64,000 nucleotides of DNA from Platerodrilus igneus (Eukaryota; Arthropoda; Insecta; Coleoptera; Lycidae), in the NCBI GenBank assembly GCA_036346225.1, contig JARFIW010000900.1:2480001-2544000 (forward strand), read 5' to 3'. How positions within the stretch are numbered: position 1 is the stretch's first letter; each line of letters starts with the position of its first letter. A program made the translations under genes and the position numbers. Below the pieces are notes generated by a model, which searched no databases, was not told where the DNA came from, and saw nothing but the letters and a program-made list of their open reading frames with translations. This document shows, piece after piece, positions 25,111 to 35,798 of the stretch.

Positions 25111-27846
25111 CTCCATACTTTGTCTTCCTGAAAGTATTGTTTATGTGCAGAGCATATTTTCTATATAATGAACACGATGTTTACAAAGGAGAAAGCAAGA
25201 TTATGCGTGGGCATAATGAAAATAATGTAAATTGCAAGATATTGTAATATAGTTTTATAACCCGATTGGTTTAATAGCATAAGGGAAGAATCACCGGTTT
25301 ATTACTGTTATTTTTTTGTAATACTAATAACAGTAGTTTATACAAATCATGATTGGAACTGGCAAAAATTATAAAAGAATTAAAACATAAATGCAAGCAA
25401 AGACACAATGAGATAACGGCAATAAACACATACGAAATACCAATTTGAACGACATAATAGAATGGATGAATATAGACTTAGAAGTAGCTGAAAAAGGGGA
25501 ACAGTGTTATTCGAATGCTATTTTTAGGGCTTATTATTTCCTACAGAATTTATAATACATGCCTCGGCGGAATTTAGATGTTTCAATTGTGAGTTGTAGG
25601 TAATGAGAATTTGAAAAGTTTAACAATTACGATTTACTATAAAAAATTGTTAATAGTTTGAATTGAATTCTACCCTTGAAGTGAAATGGGACAGAATGGG
25701 TTGTCATCTTTTCGTGACTGAAGGTCAGGAAAAGAGAATATCTACCGGACTAACGTCGGTTCTTTTCCTACTGTACGTAGAGACTATAGAGGTGCGCCTA
25801 AAATCAAAACTATACTTTTTTTTAATACATTGAAAATAATCAGGGCGCCACGACGTCTAACTTAAGCAAACTTAACAAAATATTTTAGAAAACATTACCT
25901 CAATTTTCAAAATCAAAGACTTCAGCACCCATGCTCACATATTATGTATTTTTCTTCAAGTTAATCTCGTATCAAAACCTTCATCACATGAAAGAATAGT
26001 TTATGTTAAGTTTACTATAATTGAAAATAATTAGTTCCCTCCCATTTATTTTTTTAGATATAGTTATAAGTTACAATATTAGTAATTCTTTAAAATAAAA
26101 GTTTTTATAGATTACCACAGTCTGCAAATGATACTAAAATTGAACCTCGATAACTCTTGATTCATATTTTAACATTACAAAACATTATGATATTTGAGTT
26201 CAAGTTAAGCTCGAATTCAAATCAAATTCCCTAAATAGCAACCATAGATCTGTGCTTGTATATATAGTACATGACTATAACTTAATATTGTATTAAATGA
26301 AGCAAATATTCCCAAAAACAAACGTTGCATACTTATGTGCAAAACTTACTCACCCACCTCATAGAAAAGTAAGTGGATATTTATCTTACTAATATTCCAT
26401 ATGACAGCAAGTTGCTGTCTCAGAAATCAGCAAACAACACAATAATAAAGTAACATCTGGACGTGGTACCATATTTACTTCAACATAATCGATTTTACTA
26501 GACTGTACGAATTTTGTTAAACGCCACCATCTGGTTATGAAATTACTCCAATTTTCTGATAGACGACATCCTACTGAATAATTGTGCGCTTCAAACTATG
26601 TTACAATTACTTTTAGATAGAAATCCTTTATTACGGACATTGAAAATCGATTATCTCGACGACCGTGCATCGTGAAGATGGACCTATGTCGATTGACGAT
26701 GCAAGAGCTAATGATGTACTGGATTTTGGATCTTGTTTACGTAAAGGCATTTCTGACAGTTGCGAAATAGGCGGCCCTGGTGAGTATGAGCCAATTGAAA
26801 AAAACCTGTGGAGAATATTCACTTAACAAGGCTGGAAACTTTTCTGGAGTGTTATGGCTTGCTACGTTGCTGCATCTATAATACTTCTCTATTAAATGGC
26901 CAAATTACATTGAATTTAAAACCATGTGTGATATTATTTGGAGTAATTGTTAATGGGTAAGCATTTCCTAATAAACCGGTAATTTTATGTATGGTGATTG
27001 TCTTTTCAGGATTCATAAATCATCCAGTTATTACATACTATTCTAAAATTTGTTTTAAGTGACTTATACTCAGATTTGTCCATGGACTGCAACTTTCCGA
27101 TAGTATGAGGTGATGAAGTCAATAAGATAATGTCTGTCATTGCTTTTACAAAAATCTAGAAAATCAATGGTTGTATGTGAATCATGATTATCTAGTATAA
27201 TAGCGGTGATTCTGGAGCACTTTTATGACAGCAATGAAAATGTTTGAAAATATCAATAAAAGTAACTCCAGTGACCCAGCTACTCTTTGCAATATTACCT
27301 GCTATTTCTGGAGGTGCACATGTAAGCATTCGATCCATAAAACGAACTCTCGGAAATACTAAAGTATGATATCGAATTTTCGGTGGCACTAATAAAACAG
27401 CACGTTGTAACTAAAATCCGTCCCTTTCCCCTCCCCTCACTCCTCTTTCCTTTCCCCCCCTCTCTCGATGTCACTTGTCCGATTTGTTTCAAATCTGACC
27501 TATAATTTTTGGTGGATTATGTACAGTCGTTAAGGCTCTTGCATCTAGACTGTAAATGTTCTGTGGTAGGGGATCGTTTGAAAATTTACTGAACGCAATA
27601 GATAAGTTGTAAAAAAATTCGTTGGCCGTGGTGCAGTTGAAGCTTTGTAGCTCGTTGTAAACTTGTAGCTTCGGGTTTTCTGATAGAAAGCTTTCGATTA
27701 CGCCTCATATATCCATATAGCTAGTCTATACCTTCTTGCTGCGTCATATTCTAAGAATCAGCATATTTCAAATTGTTTCCTTTAGCTAATTGCATAACAC
27801 TTTTTCGAGTTAATCCGCTATGCATTTTGGATGCTGTAATAAGATA
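25111..27846. other. No confident gene; one possible decayed coding stretch
   Basis: AT-rich. At about 26645-26823 the plus strand has a 50-codon open stretch of normal amino-acid complexity (DDARANDVLDFGSCLRKG, GGPGEYEPIEKNLW) that continues past a stop into a hydrophobic stretch. I cannot assign a family and see no splice sites, so it is not called as a gene. Confidence 0.35.
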
Positions 27847-29015
27847 CGAGGAATGTCTTTCATGTTTTGCGTACTACATAGATGCCGCTACTAATCAAAT
27901 GTCTGTACTAAAAATTCACCTCCATCTTTAATTAACTTAAATCCAAAGTTTTATTGCGATACGTGTAGTGTTGTAGCTACAACGAACTGTCAAAGTTAAT
28001 AAGTTAATCGAAAATTAGAATTACTCAGTGAAAGTTTTCGCACAATAATTTTTTATAGTTTTCGTAGACAATTATCTTAGAAACAAGAATGCTTCGTCGA
28101 GTAGGTTTCTGTTTTCGGCAGTGAAGCACCACATCAGTCGACAATTTCTCATTGATATAGAGAATTCAAACGTAGACGGATTAGTCTTAGAGACGATCCA
28201 AAAGCAGGTGCACCAGAAACGGCAGTCACTTAGGAAAACGTCGATGCTGTGCGCAAGCTCATCAACAAAGATCGACATGTAATAAATCGTGAAATTGAGG
28301 CATCATTTGAGATTTCAATGACTTCAGTTCAAAAAATTGTGCATGAAGAATTGCATGTTAGATACCGCATCTGTTGACCGAAGAACTGAAAGCAGATCGG
28401 GTGAATCGGCGTCAAAAAACTGTAGACCGCTTCAAAACAGGAAATTCTAAAAACGTGTACTACATCGATAGTGGTGATAAATCTTGGATGTACTTATACG
28501 AGCCAGAAAATAAACGTCAATGTCTGTTTGGTCATTCCAAGGTAAAGAAAAGCCTACAAAAGTCGTCCGTTCTTGAAGTATCGCCAAGAAGATGGTCGTA
28601 ACATTTGTGTTAGAAGCAGGTCATGCAGTAACAATTCCTCTACAAGATCATAGAACTGTTACTGCCGATTGGTATACAACTATTTGTTTGCCGTAAGTTA
28701 TCGCGGAGCTTCGAAAAACCAACCCCAAACGACGAATCATTCTCCACCAAGATAATGCAAGTTTGCACACAGCTCGCAAAACAGGTGACTTTCTAACGTA
28801 ACGAAACGTCGAATTGTTAGACCATCCTCCGTATAGTCTCGACCTAAATTCCAACGATTTCTATACCTTTTAGAAGATCAAGGACGGTCTGCGTGGTCAA
28901 AGGTTCCAGTGGTTAGAAGAAGCAGTCGATGTCTTCAAAAATGCAGATTTGACTCTATCAGCAAACGAGTTGAATATATAATATATATAAGCAAAACTTA
29001 AAAGACAAATCCCCG
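27847..29015 (+). mobile_element. Mariner transposon with terminal inverted repeats
   Basis: About 28-bp inverted repeats: CGAGGAATGTCTTTCATG from 27847, and on the opposite strand CGGGGATTTGTCTTTTAAG from 29015, each followed by GTTTTGC. A TA dinucleotide flanks both ends (27845-27846 and 29016-29017), as expected for mariner insertion. The 1.17-kb length is slightly below the usual 1.3 kb. It contains a degenerate transposase. Confidence 0.85.
28089..28975 (+). pseudogene. Mariner transposase pseudogene
   Basis: All three catalytic regions are recognisable in shifting frames: YIDSGDKSWMY near 28470 (first Asp, usually TGDETW), ILHQDNASLHTA near 28740 (second Asp) and HPPYSLDLNSNDFY near 28830 (third Asp, usually SPDLAPNDFF). 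A VTFVLEAGHAVTIPL block and a KIKDGLRGQRF block lie between and after. Several stops and frameshifts interrupt it and two motif residues are altered, so it is inactive. The pattern fits a mariner-family D,D34D enzyme. Confidence 0.85.
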
Positions 29016-29074
29016 TATTATTTCAACTGATCTTCTAAGCCTTTTGGAGACATATGATTAACTTTATAACTTGG

Positions 29075-29323
29075 TTAAAAAAGTATAGATGAACGTTCCG
29101 CTTTATAACAGTTTTTGTACTTACGTATTTCTTCAGTCATATGTACTAAATTTGCATCTTTGGCTGCAGATCTTATAGACTTGCCATTGTTAATTACATT
29201 TAGTACTGCGCGTTTCATCGCTTCCGTGTTAAACTTGGAAATTTTCCTTTCAACCTTTCTGTTTCTCACATATCTGATAATGTGCGCTGCAGGCGAATAT
29301 TTTAAACTATACAAAAATGCCAT
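29075..29323 (-). pseudogene. Pipsqueak-type HTH fragment (transposon-derived)
   Basis: The frame contains FNTEAMKRAVLNVINNGKSI followed by RSAAKDANL, the spacing of an HTH-psq domain: helix, turn NNGKSIRSAAKDA, recognition helix, then a basic stretch. Such domains start pogo/CENP-B-like transposases. No DDE catalytic block follows on the minus strand (lower coordinates hold the mariner), so only the N-terminal domain survives. It is distinct in sequence from the psq-like domain in the Polinton at 36.7 kb. Confidence 0.5.
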
Positions 29324-29559
29324 ACCATGAAATACTTTTAGGTTATGCTTATGCAGTGGATATTGTCATTTAAATAAAATCTACTTAATCGTATTGCAAA
29401 AAATTATCAAGTGATTTACCCGAGTGTTAATAAAACAATTTCTATGCATATATATCTTACTTTTCGGTGGTCAATGAACCCAAATAACACTATCTTGATG
29501 AAATCACTTTTTAAACGTCTCTAACGTCAAGGTCCATTAAGGTGGCAGCTGTTATGTTA

Positions 29560-31360
29560 ACGCATGCGATGTAGGTGACCGTCTTTTGTGATTGTAATAC
29601 TGTTCCCCATGTAACATTCTGCCCCCGCTTCCCCTACTTACCACACTTACATGATCACAATATTACAAATACAGAATATATCACATACACTCCGCTATAG
29701 AAACATTCACGCTCGACCTAAAAAAATTGAGATAGAGAATTCGTCGACATGACACAAAGTAAGAAAACGAGAAACAAAGAACACTACACACACAATCTCA
29801 CACAATCACATATTGACCAAAAAGCATCAAACACTTTGGTCAAAAAAAGGAAATATTTTCAGCGAAACGGAAAGATTTATGATTGCAAACCAAGACCACA
29901 CAATCAACACATATTACTAAAATAAACACATCATCAAAAACCATCCAAAACAACAGACAATTTCAGATTATGTATACAAGTAGAAACAATCGACCCCATC
30001 GCAAACGTTTGTCCAATACTAACGAGTACAGTCTACATCAGAGGACATGATAACATCATAAAAGCCATGTGCCAACAACTAGCTCTGCAACAAAACAACA
30101 CAAATCAACACACAAGTACACACCACAAGACACATTTGAAGATACGGAATAGAGACTATGCTAGAATACAAATATTACAACCGCCAAACATCACACTCGT
30201 CGGTAAACAAAATAAGATAACACAACTCACCAGAGAAAAAGAAACAAAAAAATACATTCGACTATCTGAAGAAGTCATAGGTATGTTTCAAAGTGGAAAT
30301 GATACCAATCATAATATCAAATACAGGAGTCATACCAAGCTACCTATAACAATACATTCAAACACTAAAACTATGCCCAAACACATATATACAACTACAA
30401 AAATCAGTCATACTCGATACATATTCAGCCACTCTAAACTTTCTAAATGCATAACTAATAGTTACAAAGAAAGCACATTAGCCCACGAACTTATCTACAA
30501 AGACCAATTACAAACAACAAGTAATACAATCTCTAGAAACATTACGCATGTACGACCAACAAAGCAACAATCAAACACACCCAACACAAACAAACTAATC
30601 AACACGTCTCTGACTGCAAATAATTGGCTAAAGCATTAGACGAATTCAGACTCACGAATGCTACCTCACGGTGCTACATGCCGAGAGAAAGTATTGAAGA
30701 AAGCTTACTGCAACAAATAACAATTAACATTTTAAATTCGACATGAATAAACCTGAAAACTATATTACAAGAATTATGCCTATACATTATAGTGCAATTA
30801 CGGCCGACGTGGTAATAATTCTAAAATATTACCTCAAATTCAGACATCTACACTTAGACATACTTACTTGACAAAACTACAACTTCAAAGTAAAATAAAA
30901 ATCACAAGATATGATATTTACATAATATTTCAATATTGAAAACGAACCGCAGCTTTAGAAACGACAAAGAAAGCAAATTTAATGCTAACCAAAAGTAAAA
31001 AACATAAGATGCTGGAACCTGAAGACAGTTCCGCGGTACTACACGTAGAAAGGTTAGAACAATTACTCGACTTAACAATAGACAATACCGAAATGAAACT
31101 CAATTACGACAGCACAAAATGTGAAAGTCATAAAAATAAGTTCTTGAAAACCTTTATAGGAGAAGTATGTTCCACGAATGGACTACTGACTACAAACTGA
31201 ACACAAGCAACATAATATAAGCGCCTTCTGCATCACAAAAACAACAGAGTTTAAGTGTACACTAAATGTCCGCAATATATATCACCGAAACAAGCATGAA
31301 ACACTGTACTACATAAGGGTAAGTTTAACTAAATATAGTTGTTTATTCTTTATTACTAAA
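29560..31360 (+). other. G-poor, A/C-rich strand-skewed island of unknown origin
   Basis: From about 29.6 to 31.3 kb the plus strand is strikingly poor in G and rich in A and C, unlike the sequence on either side. It holds the longest open frame outside the transposons (30067-30639; open without a stop from about 29922). Such skew occurs in some retroelements and in degraded viral insertions, but I recognise no motif. The Polinton inserted at the right edge of this island. Confidence 0.5.
30067..30639 (+). CDS. Unrecognised 190-codon open frame in the A/C-rich island
   Basis: Open frame rich in Thr, Asn, His, Lys and Ile, which is what A/C-rich DNA encodes by default. The reading frame stays open upstream to about 29922 (about 240 codons in all) without an earlier ATG. 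No membrane segment, zinc finger, RT or protease motif is visible. It may be a spurious frame permitted by biased composition (few Gs means few TAG and TGA stops) or a fragment of an unknown retroelement gene. Confidence 0.25.
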   Translation: MCQQLALQQNNTNQHTSTHHKTHLKIRNRDYARIQILQPPNITLVGKQNKITQLTREKETKKYIRLSEEVIGMFQSGNDTNHNIKYRSHTKLPITIHSNTKTMPKHIYTTTKISHTRYIFSHSKLSKCITNSYKESTLAHELIYKDQLQTTSNTISRNITHVRPTKQQSNTPNTNKLINTSLTANNWLKH

Positions 31361-31362
31361 AT

Positions 31363-31368
31363 ATTATT
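31363..31368. repeat. Left 6-bp target-site duplication of Polinton A
   Basis: ATTATT directly precedes the element and is repeated exactly at 46421-46426. Six base pairs is the characteristic duplication of Polinton/Maverick insertion. Confidence 0.9.
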
Positions 31369-32074
31369 AGTAGTGTATTTATGGCGTAATCACCGCCTCA
31401 TTTCCTCCAGAATCCCTCATTTCCTCACTCATCTGGACCAAAAAGTTTTCTTCGACTAACCATTTTTCATCTTTCGAGATAAATATATCTTAAATTTTTT
31501 ATCTTTCGAGATAAATGAGCATCCACATTTCCTCCCACGTGATAAACCTATTTTTAAGATTTTTTACTGCTAACATTCTGGACCAAAAAGTTTTCTTCGA
31601 CTAGCCATTTTTTTTATCTTTCGAGATAAACCTACCTTGTTTGGTATCAATTAATATTAGATTTTTCTCAGCTACCCAAATCTCTAAGAATTTTTTAGAT
31701 ATCATCACCCCCAAGGGAGCTACCCCAATTTTAAGATTTCTTACCTGTAGCGACTTTTGAGCGTTCTTATAAAATTTTTTTAGTCATGCGATACATCTTG
31801 TTAGCTTAGAATTTTATGCAGAATTCGAATCTGCAAACAGATTTGAAATCGGACCACGCCCTGCAAAGTTATACTTTAAGCTCTTTTGCTCGTATATATT
31901 TAACTCCATTTTTAAAACCTTTTCGCTACCCAAGGTATATGCTTTAACCAACACAAAAATTAAGAACACAAAAGTTTAATAATTTATTTATCCAATTTAC
32001 AGTTTAATAAACTATTACAATTTTTACAAAGTATAGCATTATTTCCTGTGTGTAGCCGAAAGTTTAACCTGTAA
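31369..32074 (+). repeat. Left terminal inverted repeat of Polinton A
   Basis: Matches the reverse complement of 45722-46420 almost perfectly; the differences I found are one-base changes in run length. It contains CTCATTTCCTC-type iterons at 31405-31435, two or three copies of ATCTTTCGAGATAAA, and two copies of GGACCAAAAAGTTTTCTTCG. These may be integrase or replication-initiation sites (inference). Confidence 0.95.
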
Positions 32075-32663
32075 TGAAAGAAGAATGCATTCGTAATTGA
32101 AAATGCGTGCTACAACTTGAGGACAAACTAATTGCTTTACAATTATGTTACGTAAAGTGAAAGTAGCCTTTCTTTTTTAATTAGCAGCTATGTGATTTGA
32201 AAAATACAATAGATATGCTCAATGCCACCCATTAGAAAATTCCCGGGTTTATTAATCATACAATGAGCGCTCTATTTTGGCCTCGATTGGGGAAAATACA
32301 AACCTCATTTAGTAGTATAATTAACGGATTTCAAACGTATATAACGCGGTGTAATTAGAAAAATTCTATTAGTTTCACACGCTTTGTGTAAAGCCCCTCG
32401 AAATTTTAAACAATCGTTTCGTGTAGTTCTTTTGTGGAAAGTTTTGAAGGTTTAAGGGTAAGTATTATTAAAATATTATTAAAGTAGAACTGAATTTATT
32501 TGCAAACACCAATTATTATGTATTCTGTTATTGGTTCTTATTTGTATTTTAAAACATTAATTTTTCCAAAGTAATGCGCTGTTTTACAGATATACTTTTC
32601 CAAATTTTAAAGGTATGCTTTTGCTAGAATAAAAACAATTCTGACAAAATATTTTATTAAAAT
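32075..32663. other. Subterminal non-coding region of Polinton A
   Basis: AT-rich with no supported gene. The part at about 32120-32230 (ggacaaactaattgctttac, atacaatagatatgctc) is shared with the left interior of Polinton B at 59305-59470, where it is partly duplicated. Confidence 0.6.
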
Positions 32664-33145
32664 TTAATACATTAAACAAAAAGACCTCAATAACAATACG
32701 TTTTCTTTAGAACAGCTTAAATTATTCAAACAATGGTTTAAACAGTGATTGTACCTATTACCGAATCTTCTTAATTCTTTGAGCTTTGGAAGTGAGAAAA
32801 CACTTTCCATGTTTAAAATGTTGTTTGATAAATATTTTGAGAGTAACTGCCTTTTCTGTTCGCCTTTAACATAGATTGTAGCATTGGGTGGTATGACTTC
32901 TTTCAGCAAATCGCCTACATTTGTATATCCACTTGTGGACTGTCCATCCCAGCTAAGCCCATGGATTCTTTGCTTTAACCACTGAACTTGCTTTTGAAAT
33001 CATCACTTAGGGTGTTATACTCCACAGCCATGTCCAGTATCTCATGCCATATTATATTATTCGCTACATCCAAAATGGCAATCTCCTTGCAATAGAAATC
33101 ACTAGTTTTGTATTGATATCCTTGTAAATCGATTATGAAACACAT
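32664..33145 (-). pseudogene. Polinton accessory protein with IIDLQG start (unknown function)
   Basis: The chosen start (33145) gives MCFIIDLQGYQ, then a KEIAILDV block, after a frame change HGLSWDG, and in the next frame ATIYVKGEQKRQLLSKYL and a Cys/His-bearing tail (RYNHCLNHCLNN). This block order is one I associate with an uncharacterised protein family recurrent in arthropod Polintons. The Asp in the first strand and the overall layout could suit a nuclease-like fold, but I see no proof. About 160 codons, one break near 33000. It is the last gene of the minus-strand array, next to the left TIR. Confidence 0.6.
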
Positions 33146-33228
33146 GCTTCCTGCTTCAAATAACAGATGGGAATGGGGTTCTAAGCAAATCTCCCCTATA
33201 TCCAGTTAAGGGACTTTACTCCCTCCTT

Positions 33229-34189
33229 TTATGATTTTTTCATCCAGGTAATTATCTGGATGATACTAAAGCAAGTCTGTTTTCTTAATCCAACTTTTAC
33301 CATCCCCAACCACGACACTAATAATTCGCGCCCGTGCTTCCGTTTCCGTAAAACTTTTTCCACTAAGTACGTGTCGGGTGCTGCTGTGAGCTGAATTTCA
33401 TCACCGTAAAAAGCACCTAGAATTGGCCGACCTTCCAAATCTTGTAGCAGATAGGTTGTCGGTCTCGTTTTTGTACTTTAACAATTTTGAATAGTTCTGT
33501 ACTCCAGTTTGGGTGAAATCCTCGATCGAATACTGCTTTATATTTTGATATACGCACAATGTCTCCAACCTTATACAACTTCTTGCGACTTTTAGAAACG
33601 CTGTTAGCGGTGTAAAGTTTTATTCTTTCCGGATGTTCTTCTGCCTCCATAGGTGTCATGTTAATAGCCCGATGCGGTGTATTATTGTATTCTTCCATAA
33701 CCTTAGGCAAAATATTCACCCATTTATGACTGCCTTGCAAGTAAAATCTTCTGTACAATTTGTTTTTGATTGTTCTAATCAACCGCTCAACCATACCAGC
33801 TTTGATTGCGGAATACGTAGAGTAATGGTTTATCTTATATTTTTGCATAAGATTTTTAAAACAGCGGTTGTAGTACTCTTTCCCAAAATCCGTTTGTAGA
33901 TTGATTTTACGTTATTTTCTCCTTGCAGCATTTTGTCCAATATTTTTTCATAGCATTTGTGACTTCTGATCCAGTTTTATTTTTAAAGGTTCAGCTAAAG
34001 CATATTTTGTGAAACAGTCCACTGCTATTATAATATATTTGTACCCATTGTTCACACGCGAGTAAGGCTGCATTTCGCACAAGTCCGATTGGATAAGATC
34101 ACGTTTCACATGTTTCAGATTTGTATGACGACGCTGAAAATTTTTCTTGCAGGTTTAAATAATTCCTTAACGATGATTTCTTTACTCAT
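33229..34189 (-). pseudogene. Polinton retrovirus-like integrase with chromodomain
   Basis: The start at 34189 overlaps the end of the upstream fibre-like gene by 8 bp. Order on the minus strand: a short N-terminal block (ELFKPARK); the integrase core with DLCEMQPYSR (first catalytic Asp) and IIIAVDCFTKYALAEPLK; LQTDFGKEYY (second Asp); STYSAIKAGMVERLIRTIK (catalytic Glu about 35 residues later); the EYNNTPHRAINMTP block; an SH3-like part; and a chromodomain-like end (YLVEKVLRKRKHGRELLVSWLG). This D,D35E enzyme inserts the element and makes the 6-bp duplication. Frame changes near 34150, 33950 and 33430 break it here. No N-terminal zinc finger is visible. Confidence 0.93.
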
Positions 34190-34856
34190 TTTTGCTTAAC
34201 ACTGTTGCTAAACTAATAGGGTTATCTTTATCCAATTGCACCTTTGACATAAACTGAAGCTTTGGTTTGTAGTATTTGTTTTTTATAGCTGCTGGTGACG
34301 CCTCGTAAATCGATGCTATTGCAAGACCGAGCTCCTTCTCATTTGTCTCGGAAGTTGCAGTCAAATTAATAAAAAACTGTATAAACGTTTTAAAGTCAGA
34401 TACAAGCTTATCCAATTTTTCATTTACATACTGTTTATTAACTGCATCAGATGGCTCAACTGGTTGAGCAAGCATTGCGATACGCTGGTTTCTTGCATTG
34501 AAGGCTTTATCTTTACGCTGTATATCATCAGAACTTTTTAGACAGTATGAAAAGACTTGATTCACGAGCTTGATTACAGATTTCTTATTAACACAATCAC
34601 TATCTTCTTTAGGGTCCATTACATCCACTAGCCTTCGTTTACGAAAACTAATTGTTTCTTCTCCAGACTTGAATACTATAGTACTCCTCTGATTAACACA
34701 ATCACCATCTTCTTTCGGGTCTGATGAATTCACTAACCTTCTTTGCTGCATATCGTACCCATCACCATCCAACGTTAGCACAAATCCTCGACCTGGAGGA
34801 CCGCGCCGAATATCAGCATCTTTACGCTCTGAACGTCCGAAGCGGTCGATAGGCAT
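34182..34856 (-). CDS. Fibre-like repeat protein of Polinton A
   Basis: Intact 224-codon frame. It contains three related units: RRLVNSSDPKEDGDCVNQ, RRLVDVMDPKEDSDCVNKK and AMLAQPVEPSDAVNKQYVNE. The pattern leads to D-P-x-E-x-x-D-x-V-N-K, like the trimeric tail-fibre repeats of phages (L-x-DP-x-x-x-x-DAV-K-x-YV). The C-terminal half is helical with no membrane segment. A surface fibre or attachment protein of the virion is plausible by analogy (inference); the family name is not known to me. It lies just upstream of the integrase (8-bp overlap), so it is probably co-transcribed. One of the few unbroken frames in this element. Confidence 0.7.
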   Translation of the reverse strand: MPIDRFGRSERKDADIRRGPPGRGFVLTLDGDGYDMQQRRLVNSSDPKEDGDCVNQRSTIVFKSGEETISFRKRRLVDVMDPKEDSDCVNKKSVIKLVNQVFSYCLKSSDDIQRKDKAFNARNQRIAMLAQPVEPSDAVNKQYVNEKLDKLVSDFKTFIQFFINLTATSETNEKELGLAIASIYEASPAAIKNKYYKPKLQFMSKVQLDKDNPISLATVLSKNE

Positions 34857-34884
34857 TTTAAAACTGTGTAATTATTTGCTGAGC

Positions 34885-35798
34885 TCACTGTATTATACCT
34901 TCTTCTCTCAACTCTTCTATTATGGACACCATCTCGTTAATGTTTTCCTCGCTTGTATTTCCAGCTCGGTTGGATGCGTTCAACAATCTCAGCCGATCTA
35001 CAAGTTCATGTACATTATTCCAGTAGACATATTGCACCGGCTTTGAATTTAAACTTTTGTAAAACCGATTAGAAAAGCCTAAACCCGCTCCCTTGACTGT
35101 TTTCTTCTCTTTGGCTGTTTTCTTTCAGGATTCCTCCGAAATTCGGTGAGATATTTTTGCACATATTTGTTAAACTTTTTGTTATTTGTTGGGAACCCGC
35201 TTAAATCGTGCACCGCAAATGGGTTAAACTTTCTTCTCAAAATCGACGCAGATTTGATCATTTCCAAGTAATTCGGCAAATCTTCATGCAAATTGAAATC
35301 GCCATCTTCGGGGCTGATGTCTTTGTAAACCAGCAGGTTGTATAAACCATTCGTACCTGGATATATCACATTATTTAATGTTATATCGCTAGTTTCCGGG
35401 TTAATTACCAATACACTTTTCCACAAACTCCATGTATCGGTTTCCGCATTATACTTTACTCCATAAATTGATTTGTCAATATTTTCGTCCTCGTCTCTAG
35501 CTAACACATCCGCATAGTAAAGATGGAACGGTTCTTCTGGAACGAGTTGTTTAATTTTCTTTATAGGTACGTCCATGTTTTCAACTTTAACCTTTGTTGT
35601 AGGTGTGGGAATTTTTCGGTGATCGATTGCAACTTGGGAAGCGGTTATTTCAAGGGATCAATCAATTGTTTGTGCATCTCTTTGAATTTTTGCTGAGATG
35701 TAGCGTCTCCCTTTTGTACGCTACAAACTTTTTCGTACAGCATCCTGCATAAGATGAAGACTGCGTTTATTCGCAATAAAATTGTTAACGTCCGTCAT
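34885..35798 (-). pseudogene. Conserved Polinton protein of unknown function (DUF8207-like)
   Basis: The start at 35798 overlaps the ATPase stop (35785). N-terminal helical part, then a core with YGVKYNAETDTWSLW, VIYPGTNGLYNLLVYK and NYLEMIKSASILRRKF, a basic stretch (RKQPKRRKQSRE), and a C-terminal block YVYWNNVHELVDRLRLLNAS ending in EELREEGIIQ. This order matches an uncharacterised protein family encoded next to the ATPase in many arthropod Polintons; the DUF number is from memory and tentative. Frame changes lie near 35720, 35630 and 35085. The basic patch could bind DNA or capsid (inference). Confidence 0.7.

Noticed and set aside
31405..31640. Regularly repeated words in the TIR considered as a CRISPR-like array
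   Set aside because: Repeats are irregularly spaced, occur in both orientations and belong to transposon ends of a eukaryotic element.
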